Assembly: GCA_963715655.1 (NCBI GenBank)
Contig: OY970262.1
Coordinates: 2,232,001-2,296,000 of the forward strand
DNA: 64,000 bases
Direction of reading: 5' to 3'
Source of the DNA: JANQPD01 sp963715655
Lineage (GTDB): Bacteria; Bacteroidota; Bacteroidia; Flavobacteriales; Schleiferiaceae
This document shows positions 29,701 through 37,850 of the stretch, one piece after another. Position numbers and translations under genes: made by a program. The notes beneath the pieces were generated by a model. The model ran no database searches. It was not told the DNA's origin and saw nothing but the letters and a program-made list of their open reading frames with translations. Each line of letters starts with the position of its first letter. Positions within the stretch are counted from its first letter, which is position 1.

Positions 29701-32059
29701 TTCCAGCATGGGTCAATTGAAAGTTAATAAATGTTTCAAAAGATACTACAGATAGTGGTGATTTCAATTCCAGCATGGGTCAATTGAAAGAGAAGGGATT
29801 AATCCTAATATTAGTTATGGTACAGGATTTCAATTCCAGCATGGGTCAATTGAAAGTTCTTTAAACGTACCATCATGGCCATCAATAGGAGATTTCAATT
29901 CCAGCATGGGTCAATTGAAAGTTCCCCCCCTCTGCTGGTGTCGGCTCTTGGTCATATATTTCAATTCCAGCATGGGTCAATTGAAAGATCGGTAGGTACT
30001 GCAGATGTGAAGCAGGGTAAAAAATTTCAATTCCAGCATGGGTCAATTGAAAGAACGTTACTTATATATAACGGTTTTTTGTATCTTTAATTTCAATTCC
30101 AGCATGGGTCAATTGAAAGTAACTCTAGATTTTTGTTATGCTTATTTAATTGCTAAATTTCAATTCCAGCATGGGTCAATTGAAAGTTCCATTAGAACTA
30201 AAATAAAGGTTAGTTAAAGTGTATTTCAATTCCAGCATGGGTCAATTGAAAGAAGTATGTTTTCTATTTTAGATAAAAAAAGATTAAAATTTCAATTCCA
30301 GCATGGGTCAATTGAAAGAAAAAGAACCAATAAATGAAGTGAAATATAATCCAATTTCAATTCCAGCATGGGTCAATTGAAAGGAATATGGCGGGCAGGT
30401 ACGTTTCATTTTTGCGGAATTTCAATTCCAGCATGGGTCAATTGAAAGCAATAATAGAGACGGAAGCAAAACGGTAGTAACGGTATTTCAATTCCAGCAT
30501 GGGTCAATTGAAAGGCACGTGTGGATGGGATTATAAGCGCGCTTGAAAAATTTCAATTCCAGCATGGGTCAATTGAAAGTTTTTTAATATTCCCGCCCTC
30601 TGCCGGTGTTGGCTCTATTTCAATTCCAGCATGGGTCAATTGAAAGATTTTTAAAATGCTAGAAAAAGCTTTTAAAATCTATATTTCAATTCCAGCATGG
30701 GTCAATTGAAAGATCCAAAATTTTAAAAGCTTCCTTCTGCATATCTGGGATTTCAATTCCAGCATGGGTCAATTGAAAGAATTGAATGCGCAAAAATGTA
30801 AACACTTCTTAAAAAATTTCAATTCCAGCATGGGTCAATTGAAAGCCACTTTCGTCTGCAAAATACCAACCGTCTAACGTATTTCAATTCCAGCATGGGT
30901 CAATTGAAAGATTATAAACGTGTTGAGTAGCGTGCGCGAAAAAACTTATTTCAATTCCAGCATGGGTCAATTGAAAGAATTTTTACGGCGGTTTTCTTTT
31001 ATAATTTTATACGATTTCAATTCCAGCATGGGTCAATTGAAAGCCTCCCAGAAAGTGAACACGTCAGTAAGTCGGTCGCTATTTCAATTCCAGCATGGGT
31101 CAATTGAAAGTTAACAACTTATCTAAGTTGCCTAATTGATTAGAAAATTTCAATTCCAGCATGGGTCAATTGAAAGTTCTTTTACAATATCAAAAACCCT
31201 TGATTGCTTTATATTTCAATTCCAGCATGGGTCAATTGAAAGTTCTTTTTCTCGATTTCTTAATCGAGTTGAGGTTATATTTCAATTCCAGCATGGGTCA
31301 ATTGAAAGGGTATTGAAAAACCGGCGGGGGTTAAAACTTACAACATTTCAATTCCAGCATGGGTCAATTGAAAGCGGTAGTGCTTTTATCAATAATGTAA
31401 CTTGTATTGATATTTCAATTCCAGCATGGGTCAATTGAAAGTCCAAATGCGTGTAGGTTGATAAGACAATTTCAATTCCAGCATGGGTCAATTGAAAGTC
31501 GTTTACATAGCCGATAATATGAGCTGCAAGATTTCAATTCCAGCATGGGTCAATTGAAAGTTATCCCGAAACGAAATAAAGTAGGATAAATTTCAATTCC
31601 AGCATGGGTCAATTGAAAGTTAGAAGTGTTAAATTAAAGCATTTCAATTCCAGCATGGGTCAATTGAAAGCGGTAGCTTTTAATGTAACTTGTATTGATA
31701 TTTCAATTCCAGCATGGGTCAATTGAAAGTCCAAATGCGTGTAGGAATGGAAATCGACAAAGGGTATTTCAATTCCAGCATGGGTCAATTGAAAGCACAC
31801 GAAATTAGAGCCCGCAAATACGGCGCTTTAAATTTCAATTCCAGCATGGGTCAATTGAAAGCCGCTCAAATAGCTTACGATACTAATCAGATATTAGATT
31901 TCAATTCCAGCATGGGTCAATTGAAAGAAAAAAGGTTGTTTTTGTAAAAATGCCCCGATTAGTATTTCAATTCCAGCATGGGTCAATTGAAAGAGCCGCT
32001 TGCAATGCTGTCCACGCGGCTTTTAAGGCATTTCAATTCCAGCATGGGTCAATTGAAAG
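23749..32059 (-). CRISPR. Type I-B CRISPR array, 127 repeats
   Basis: I count 127 copies of a 30-bp repeat and 126 spacers, mostly 35-37 nt (period ~66). On the + strand the repeat starts ATTTCAATTCCAGCATGGG and ends TCAATTGAAAG. I assign transcription to the minus strand: read that way it ends GGAATTGAAAT, matching the type I-B crRNA handle ATTGAAAN; the leader then lies beside cas2; and the degenerate repeats sit at the far left end, where the first two end GAAGG instead of GAAAG. Internal variants: a lost T at 24406, G-to-C at 25659, C-to-A at 27570. One spacer is duplicated exactly and others are irregular (see findings). Confidence 0.98.
28128..28182 (-). other. Deletion scar in the array: truncated repeat inside a 55-nt spacer
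   Basis: The gap between two full repeats is 55 nt, not ~36. It reads 7 nt, then GTCAATTGAAAG (28135-28146, the last 12 bases of the repeat), then a normal 36-nt spacer. A deletion has removed most of one spacer and 18 bases of one repeat. Confidence 0.85.
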
Positions 32060-32269
32060 CCGTTAAAAAACAACGGCTTTTTAACGCTTTTAAAGGTTTA
32101 GCTTCACGTCTAAAGCCTTTAAAAAGCGTCAAGCAAACATAAGGGAATTTTACCCTTATTGCTGACGACTACTTGAACACATTGATTACCAACAATCAAA
32201 GTTTAATATCATTTTATTTACAATATGTCAAAGAACATTTTTCGCCAATTTGATATTCAATGACGACTT
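32060..32269 (-). promoter_or_regulatory. CRISPR leader with nested hairpins
   Basis: 210 bp of AT-rich DNA between cas2 and the last repeat. At the array junction two exclusive hairpins compete: AAAGCCGTT/AACGGCTTT (32056-32080, using the last four repeat bases) and CGTTAAAAA/TTTTTAACG (32061-32086). Next is a longer stem, ACGCTTTTAAAGG with CCTTTAAAAAGCGT (32084-32129, one bulge), then ATAAGGG/CCCTTAT (32139-32159). The last may also end cas operon transcription. A -7 box lies at 32134-32141. Confidence 0.75.
32134..32141 (-). promoter_or_regulatory. Candidate pre-crRNA promoter, -7 box TATGTTTG
   Basis: On the minus strand TATGTTTG matches TAnnTTTG. Transcription would start near 32128, about 70 nt before the first repeat, and run leftward through the array. 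I see no clear TTG -33 element. The box overlaps the ATAAGGG/CCCTTAT hairpin. Confidence 0.5.
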
Positions 32270-32533
32270 TTACAAAAACTGATCAAGCTCATTTTTCTCT
32301 GCACCTACCACTTGTTTTTCCAACCAACGCTCTTCCCTACTCTTAAATAAAATTACGCTGTCCGTTTCCAACTTCATTATATCCTTTGCTCTAGCAAGAA
32401 GTTCTTTTAGCTTCACTTCGCTTATCTCTCCTTCAAAAACTGAATTCTGAATCCAATGCAAATATTCACGGCATAGCTTTAGCATTTTAACTACACGTTT
32501 TTCTCCAATATCATATACTAGTATTACATACAT
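32270..32533 (-). CDS. cas2: Cas2, spacer-acquisition endoribonuclease-fold subunit
   Basis: 87 residues from the ATG at 32533, which opens MYVILVYDIGEKRV; a TTG four codons earlier is unlikely. Ferredoxin fold with the conserved Asp at residue 8 (VYDIG). The middle IQNSVFEGEISEVKL matches the family pattern. With Cas1 it forms the integrase complex that inserts new spacers at the leader end. It is the last cas gene, directly next to the leader, 55 bp after cas1. Confidence 0.95.
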   Translation of the reverse strand: MYVILVYDIGEKRVVKMLKLCREYLHWIQNSVFEGEISEVKLKELLARAKDIMKLETDSVILFKSREERWLEKQVVGAEKNELDQFL

Positions 32534-32588
32534 TTCAATACGCAATTATCCTTATTAGTTTTTAGTAACTTCAAGTGTACACTCATAT

Positions 32589-33593
32589 TTACCACCAAGC
32601 TTTAAAAGGTTTGTATGGGTCAATACCCATTACATGTTTCGCTAACTTGTAACATTCTAGCTTTACCAAATGCTTATAGCTTACTTTACGTTTGAGATGC
32701 CGGTGTTCAATAGTTTCAGATAAGCGCGTTTCCCACGCTTGTATAAATTTTTTCTTACCAGCTTCCTTTAGTGTTATACGATTGGTTTGAGTGTTAAAAT
32801 CACTTGCCTTTAAAATCCTTTGATTCAATAGTTTAAAAATAGTTCTATCCACCAACAAGGGTTTAAAAATTTCAGCTATATCAAGAGCTAAAGAATAGCG
32901 TCTTTCCCCCGGGCTGTGCAAATAACTTATTGTGGGATTAAGTTGTGTATGGTAAATATGCTTTAAGCAAAGTACGTAACACATCATATTACCAAAACTT
33001 ATTAAAGCATTTACTTCATTTTTTGGAGGTTGCTTGCTTCGCCCCTCCATTTTAAAATCCTTTAAAATTTCATCAAAAGCTGTGTAATAAGCCATTCTAA
33101 TATTCCCTTCTATCCCCATTAACTCATCCACTGCAGTTGTGTATTCAATAGAACGCATCAAAGTTTCAATTTGAGAAATAATAGAGGTTAAGTCAACTCC
33201 TCGTTTGTTGTAGTATTTAAGATTACGCAGTATGTTAAAAGCTGCTCCTTGCACAAATAGCTTGGCAATAATCATCCGTTTTGTGTTGCTACTATAATGC
33301 TTCACTTGGTTTACCACCATTTTTCCGCTGTGTAGGTAATCTCTAGGCATAAAAGAACCGGTGTAGTTTTCGTAGTAATCGAAAAAATGTACTGCCACAC
33401 TTTGCTGACCTAAAAAATTATATAAGGCTGAATTTGCATCTACTGACCCAAATGTAAAAAGCTCCTCTACCCCTTCTATGGGCAAATACTTTGGTTTTTG
33501 GGCTACACCTTCCTCGTTGCTAGCCACATATTTAAGCGTATTATCTTTTCTACTAAGTCGTCCTGGGTTAAATAAGTAATAGCTTTTTTTCAT
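32589..33593 (-). CDS. cas1: Cas1, CRISPR integrase
   Basis: 334 residues, close to the type I-B norm. Metal-site residues are visible: Glu162 in ELMGIEGNIR, His226 in TISYLHSPGE, and Asp238/Glu241 in SLALDIAEIFKPLLVDR. It catalyses the transesterification that joins prespacers to the repeat. Its start overlaps the cas4 stop (ATGA), so they are translated together. All catalytic residues are present, so acquisition should be active. Confidence 0.97.
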   Translation of the reverse strand: MKKSYYLFNPGRLSRKDNTLKYVASNEEGVAQKPKYLPIEGVEELFTFGSVDANSALYNFLGQQSVAVHFFDYYENYTGSFMPRDYLHSGKMVVNQVKHYSSNTKRMIIAKLFVQGAAFNILRNLKYYNKRGVDLTSIISQIETLMRSIEYTTAVDELMGIEGNIRMAYYTAFDEILKDFKMEGRSKQPPKNEVNALISFGNMMCYVLCLKHIYHTQLNPTISYLHSPGERRYSLALDIAEIFKPLLVDRTIFKLLNQRILKASDFNTQTNRITLKEAGKKKFIQAWETRLSETIEHRHLKRKVSYKHLVKLECYKLAKHVMGIDPYKPFKAWW

Positions 33594-34108
33594 ACATCAG
33601 TTGTTTCTCCGCTCCAGCAAAAGTCATGATAGCTACACTTGCGACAAATTGTTTTTTTAGACAAACGTTCGGGACAATCGTCCTGATTTATCAATTCCTT
33701 TATAGCCGCTATGCATTCTAGTAAATACGTCCTGTCGGTTTCGGTGAGAAAAACTGCTAAGGTTTTTCGTTGCTTGGGGTACTCTAACATACCGCTTGCT
33801 CCTTCAATACCTGCTTGTTCCATCAAAAATAAATAATACTTCACCTGCCAAAGATGCGCCTCCTCCATTTTATTGCTTTTCTTCACTTCATGCACCACTT
33901 TTTCTTTAGGGTCGTAAAAGTCAATTTTAGCAATACCTAAATCAAGTTCTGTATATTTCGCTGATCGCTTTTTATAGCTGGTTTCCCCAATAAGCTTTCC
34001 TTCATATACCACATCACTAGTTTGCTCCATGCGAATGCCATTTGCATGGAGCCACGTTTTACGTTGGCAAATAAGATAATAGTTTAGAAGGGTTGGCGTG
34101 ATGTTCAT
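33590..34108 (-). CDS. cas4: Cas4, prespacer-processing nuclease
   Basis: 172 residues from the ATG at 34108 (MNITPTLLNYYLICQRKTW); the twelve hydrophobic codons upstream are probably not translated. One Cys near residue 14 and three in the C-terminal CPERLSKKTICRKCSYHDFC region supply the iron-sulfur cluster. The PD-(D/E)XK core is KIDFYDPKEKVVHEVKKS, and QVKYYLFLMEQAG follows. It trims prespacers and sets PAM and orientation for Cas1-Cas2. It starts 11 bp after the ATPase stop. Confidence 0.93.
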   Translation of the reverse strand: MNITPTLLNYYLICQRKTWLHANGIRMEQTSDVVYEGKLIGETSYKKRSAKYTELDLGIAKIDFYDPKEKVVHEVKKSNKMEEAHLWQVKYYLFLMEQAGIEGASGMLEYPKQRKTLAVFLTETDRTYLLECIAAIKELINQDDCPERLSKKTICRKCSYHDFCWSGETTDV

Positions 34109-34119
34109 AATAAAATAAA

Positions 34120-35313
34120 TTAATACAAAAAGCCAAAAAGCCAAAGTGGAATCTTGTTAAAAGCACCTCGTTCTACATCATCTGCGGCTATATAGGCTTG
34201 TTCAACTCCCTTTAATTGACGATTATCTTTCCCTGCACCGCCTACCTCCACAGTATATTTTTCATCAATTAAAAAGTCTCCCTTTTGGGCAAGAGTTATA
34301 CTAGACACATTGCTTAGTTGATTAAGAAAAAATGTCTCTCTTAAACTACCTATGTTAGTGGCTTCTTTAGCTAAAGCAAAAGCAAGATTGGTGTTATCTA
34401 AAAAAAGTTTATCTGGTTTTTGCAAAGTTCCAATGCTTTTTCCACCAGCTCCAAGCATGTTAATCAACTTTGCTTTTTCCAAATAATGTAAGTATTGGGT
34501 AAGTGTATTACGGTGTAAACCAATGCGCTCGCTAAGCTTAGATATATTGGGTTTAAAGGGAACTTGTGCCGATAATATATAAAGTAATTGATGTATTTTT
34601 CTAATATTTTCGATACTTATACCTTCTATAAAATGAAGGTCGGACTCTACAATGAGCGCCACTATTTTTTTTAGCCGATGGTGATAAGTGGGTAAGTTTT
34701 CTTTAAAAAAAGGATAATACCCGTAATTGAGATACTCTTTAAAATACTGAAAAGGCTTTATTTCTTTTAAAATTATTTCAGTTGCATCTTGTTGGTGTCT
34801 AAAAACATCATCCAAGCTTATGGCTGAAAATGAAGTCCCTTCTGCAAAGTTTAAATATTCTCTAAATGATAATCCCGATAAATGATACATTACCGTTCTA
34901 CGGCTCAAATCTACTTCCTGCTTTAAAATGTCAATCATAGAAGAACCCGTAAAAACAATGTTTAATAGCGGATTTAAATCATACAAGTTTTTTATTTCAC
35001 GCGACCAACTTGGATATTTATGTACCTCATCTAAAAAAAAATGGGTTACCCCACGCTGGTGAAAACTACGTATAGTTTCCACTAACCTGTTTTCAGTGAA
35101 GTAAATATCATCAAGGGTTAAATAAATTGCCTCCGAACTATTAGAAAAATGCTGCTTTATACGCTGCAACAGCAATGTAGATTTACCCGTACCCCTAGCG
35201 CCTACTATTCCAATAAGCCTATTCTCCCAATGTATGCTTTGATGCAAATGCCGCATAAATTGCGTTTGCACAATAGAAACTAAGGCTTGCGATTGAGTAA
35301 ATAGCTCTTCCAT
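34120..35313 (-). CDS. AAA ATPase with DUF4143 domain, inserted in the cas operon
   Basis: 397 residues. N-terminal ATPase: Walker A GIVGARGTGKSTLL near residue 36, Walker B THFFLDEVHKYPSW, sensor VFTGSSMIDI. A winged-helix-like segment follows (LSERIGLHRNTLTQYLHYLEKAKLI). C-terminal DUF4143 region resembles a PD-(D/E)XK fold: GDFLIDEKYTVEVGGAGKDNRQ. This family is widespread and mobile in Bacteroidota, with unknown function; it is not a standard cas gene. It lies between cas7 and cas4 on the same strand, with a 139-bp gap upstream that holds its own candidate promoter, and 11 bp before cas4. It may be passenger cargo or an accessory factor. Confidence 0.88.
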   Translation of the reverse strand: MEELFTQSQALVSIVQTQFMRHLHQSIHWENRLIGIVGARGTGKSTLLLQRIKQHFSNSSEAIYLTLDDIYFTENRLVETIRSFHQRGVTHFFLDEVHKYPSWSREIKNLYDLNPLLNIVFTGSSMIDILKQEVDLSRRTVMYHLSGLSFREYLNFAEGTSFSAISLDDVFRHQQDATEIILKEIKPFQYFKEYLNYGYYPFFKENLPTYHHRLKKIVALIVESDLHFIEGISIENIRKIHQLLYILSAQVPFKPNISKLSERIGLHRNTLTQYLHYLEKAKLINMLGAGGKSIGTLQKPDKLFLDNTNLAFALAKEATNIGSLRETFFLNQLSNVSSITLAQKGDFLIDEKYTVEVGGAGKDNRQLKGVEQAYIAADDVERGAFNKIPLWLFGFLY

Positions 35314-35336
35314 ATTAAATTGCTGTATTAAAACAA

Positions 35337-35344
35337 CAAAAATA
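35337..35344 (-). promoter_or_regulatory. Candidate promoter of the ATPase, -7 box TATTTTTG
   Basis: TATTTTTG on the minus strand fits TAnnTTTG. A TTG lies at 35371-35369, 24 bp upstream, slightly long for a -33 element. It sits in the only sizeable gap of the cas operon, 23 bp before the ATPase start. Confidence 0.45.
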
Positions 35345-35452
35345 CTAAATAATGCTGTTTGTATTAGTCAATTTTAAATAATCCACTTAATATATGCAAG
35401 AATTAGGAGGGCCACATTAAACAATCTTTCTATCACAGTTTGCATCTACCAC

Positions 35453-36520
35453 CTACTGATTTGCATAATTAAAAGCCAAAAGTCTTTTTTTGAGTTCTTT
35501 CTCAGCATTATCCAAAGCATCAACAGACTCTCCTTTTGTATGCACAAAACCTCCTGCTTGAAGAGTAATATAGGTATCAACACCTTTCATATTCTCCTCT
35601 ATAATCGGTTGTGCTTTCTTAGAATCTTCTTCTGAAAGTTTTGCTCTTATACTTCCTGCAATTTTATTTGCATTATCACTAACAGCAATAGCTAGCGTAT
35701 CCATCAAACTGAATGTTCTGGATTGATTTGATGTAATGCGCCAGTTTAAAATACCATGTACTAAACCATCAACCCATTTTTCTCTTAATTCTTTAGGTAC
35801 TACCAAACAATTTCCAAAAACATTCTCAGTCTCGGTCCATCCTTCACCTTTAAGTTTTTCAATTGTTTCATCAGCCATTTCTGGTTCAAAAGTGTTGAGG
35901 CTTACACAAAACAACCTCCTTAAATCTATGGCTATGTCAAAGACAAAAAGACCCGTTGCGCGTGTTGCTGGATTTAACCATTTTCTTCCTAAACTCCGGT
36001 CTGTATTACCCTCTACTTGCAATAAATCGGCTATTTGATCTTTAGAAAGTTCTGTACCATCTGCGCCTCTCACAATTACATTATTGTTTGGTCTATCACT
36101 TCTATCAAAAGAACCTGCTTCACCGCCAATAATATCAACACCAGCCAATAACGGGTGCAGTGCCCTCATCGCAGATATTGATAAAGGGCTACGTCTTTTT
36201 AGTGTTCTAGAACCTCCACCCTTGCTCGCTTTCATCCATCCTCCGAAAAGTTGGTCAGGGTAAGTTGGGTCACAAGTACCGTAAACCTCTCCTTCCTTTA
36301 GTTTCTTTTGCTTATCTACATCAAACAAAAAAGTTGTTGGAGACGGCATCAGATTTAGGCTTTCGCATAAGGACTCTAAAAGAGATCGCTTTACTTGTTG
36401 GCCACTTGAAAATGGAATAGAACGGCCAAATTGTTGGTCGTAATAGGTTTTTTGACCATCTGCTACATTAAAAACAGTATGCTCTGCTCTTTTAAGCACT
36501 CTTACGTAAATAGTATTCAT
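35453..36520 (-). CDS. cas7: Cas7, Cascade backbone subunit
   Basis: 355 residues from the ATG at 36520 (MNTIYVRVLKRAEHTVFN); 27 codons of open frame upstream lie within cas8b and are not needed. Seen: an RRM-like N-terminus, SIPFSSGQQVKRSLLESL near residue 35, SPLSISAMRALHPLL near 113, and a conserved late TFSLMDTLAIAVSDNA. It looks closest to the Cst2/DevR-type Cas7 of type I-B. Several copies coat the crRNA in the effector complex. It starts 7 bp after the cas8b stop. Confidence 0.88.
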   Translation of the reverse strand: MNTIYVRVLKRAEHTVFNVADGQKTYYDQQFGRSIPFSSGQQVKRSLLESLCESLNLMPSPTTFLFDVDKQKKLKEGEVYGTCDPTYPDQLFGGWMKASKGGGSRTLKRRSPLSISAMRALHPLLAGVDIIGGEAGSFDRSDRPNNNVIVRGADGTELSKDQIADLLQVEGNTDRSLGRKWLNPATRATGLFVFDIAIDLRRLFCVSLNTFEPEMADETIEKLKGEGWTETENVFGNCLVVPKELREKWVDGLVHGILNWRITSNQSRTFSLMDTLAIAVSDNANKIAGSIRAKLSEEDSKKAQPIIEENMKGVDTYITLQAGGFVHTKGESVDALDNAEKELKKRLLAFNYANQ

Positions 36521-36527
36521 AATTCGT

Positions 36528-37850
36528 TTATTTATTGGTTTTTCTCTTCTTAAATGTGTAATCAAACTTGATGAGTGTATGGAAATAACCAAATTCCTCA
36601 TTAGTCATTAGATGTACTTCATCTTTTAAACTTTTGAACTCGTCTAGCATATTATGCTCTGCATCCTCAATAATTGATGAAAGATGGTTTAGAAAAGCTT
36701 TTTTTGATTTTGTTTCCAAAAGCTCTTTCTCCACTAAAGTGATTCGAGCCATTCCTTTTCCACTGTTTCTATACTTCAAAATAGCTTCAGCTATTTTTAG
36801 CGTATAATCGTTTATTTCTTCTTTGTTTTTTGATAACATAGCTACTAACCAAATTTTATATGCGTAATAATTAATTAAACCCTCTTCCTTTTTTAATGAC
36901 AAATCCTTGCCACTCTTCATAATCTTTGCAAGCCCGTCCGGCTTTAGCGCAAGCAAGCCAATGCTTCCCAGCTCACAAGCTCGTTTTATGTGCATCCCGA
37001 ACAAGCGTTCAAACCCTTTGGCATCGGAAAATTCACCACCGTAAAGCTTTTGATACACATGTTTAAGTTTTCTACCAGATTTTAATTGAAAAGGTATGAA
37101 GCCAATGGTTTTGTTAGTTTGGCCAAAGCCATACACATAAGCCAAAAGACTTTCATCTTCAAATTGCTTTGATAAGCTGAAAAATAACTGAGTCCATACA
37201 ACGGTATTAATTTGAATTAAAGCCGTATCAACCTTGAAAACGTCTTTACTTTGAAGCTCAGCAAAATCAAATTTTTCATTGAACTCACTAGGATTCATTG
37301 AGTAAGCCAACCATTGTCCATTCCAAGTATTTATCTGGTTTCCTCTTAACTTTTCAAGAGTGGGGTCATTTAAATAGTTCCTATAAAATTCCCATCCTTT
37401 AAAAGTTTGTAAGGTGATTTGAGGGTCATCAAAAAGAATTGTAAATCCACCAGCTACTCCAATACCCAAACCACTGCCTATCCACGAGAGATAGACTTCA
37501 TCCTCGCTTGAGGGTATCTCTAAATCACTAACCAAACCAGAAGTGCTTGCAAATTCTTTTATTTCTGAAGCAGGAAAACCCAAAGCAAAACTTGCGTCTG
37601 GAACTTCTTCACTTACTTTTAATTCAAGCGATTTCAATTTATCTAACCTTTCATCTTGTTTTAAAAGATGTGGCTTTTGGCCAGCTTTCATTTGAACAAA
37701 TGGTGAGTTGGTTACCCATTGCATATATTTTGTATGGTTGTAAAACAACTCCCAAAAAATTTCTTCAAAAAATTTCTTCGGTGAAAAGGCTGTTTTATAA
37801 TTCTCATTATAAGCTGTTAAAAATGTATTTCCTACTACCGCTGTAATCAT
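36528..37850 (-). CDS. cas8b: Cas8b, Cascade large subunit
   Basis: 440 residues. Sequence is divergent, as usual for Cas8; position between cas3 and cas7 and length identify it. Seen: SWIGSGLGIGVAGGFTILFDD near residue 125, WEFYRNYLNDPTLEKLRGNQINTWNGQWLAYS, and a helical C-terminal half (~260-440) that may hold the small-subunit function, because there is no separate cas11 gene. Cas8 recognises the PAM and recruits Cas3. It overlaps cas3 by 4 nt. Whether it belongs to the Cst1 or another Cas8b group I cannot tell by eye. Confidence 0.82.
   Translation of the reverse strand: MITAVVGNTFLTAYNENYKTAFSPKKFFEEIFWELFYNHTKYMQWVTNSPFVQMKAGQKPHLLKQDERLDKLKSLELKVSEEVPDASFALGFPASEIKEFASTSGLVSDLEIPSSEDEVYLSWIGSGLGIGVAGGFTILFDDPQITLQTFKGWEFYRNYLNDPTLEKLRGNQINTWNGQWLAYSMNPSEFNEKFDFAELQSKDVFKVDTALIQINTVVWTQLFFSLSKQFEDESLLAYVYGFGQTNKTIGFIPFQLKSGRKLKHVYQKLYGGEFSDAKGFERLFGMHIKRACELGSIGLLALKPDGLAKIMKSGKDLSLKKEEGLINYYAYKIWLVAMLSKNKEEINDYTLKIAEAILKYRNSGKGMARITLVEKELLETKSKKAFLNHLSSIIEDAEHNMLDEFKSLKDEVHLMTNEEFGYFHTLIKFDYTFKKRKTNK

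Noticed and set aside
24748..31947. Many open frames rich in FNSSMGQLK or FQFQHGSIE repeats
   Set aside because: They are translations of the CRISPR repeat in different frames, interrupted by unrelated spacers; not genes.
23749..32059. Plus-strand orientation of the array (handle ATTGAAAG, leader at 23618-23748)
   Set aside because: The left end carries the degenerate repeats, the right end adjoins cas2 and a structured leader with a -7 box, and the minus reading fits the known I-B pattern GGAATTGAAAN.
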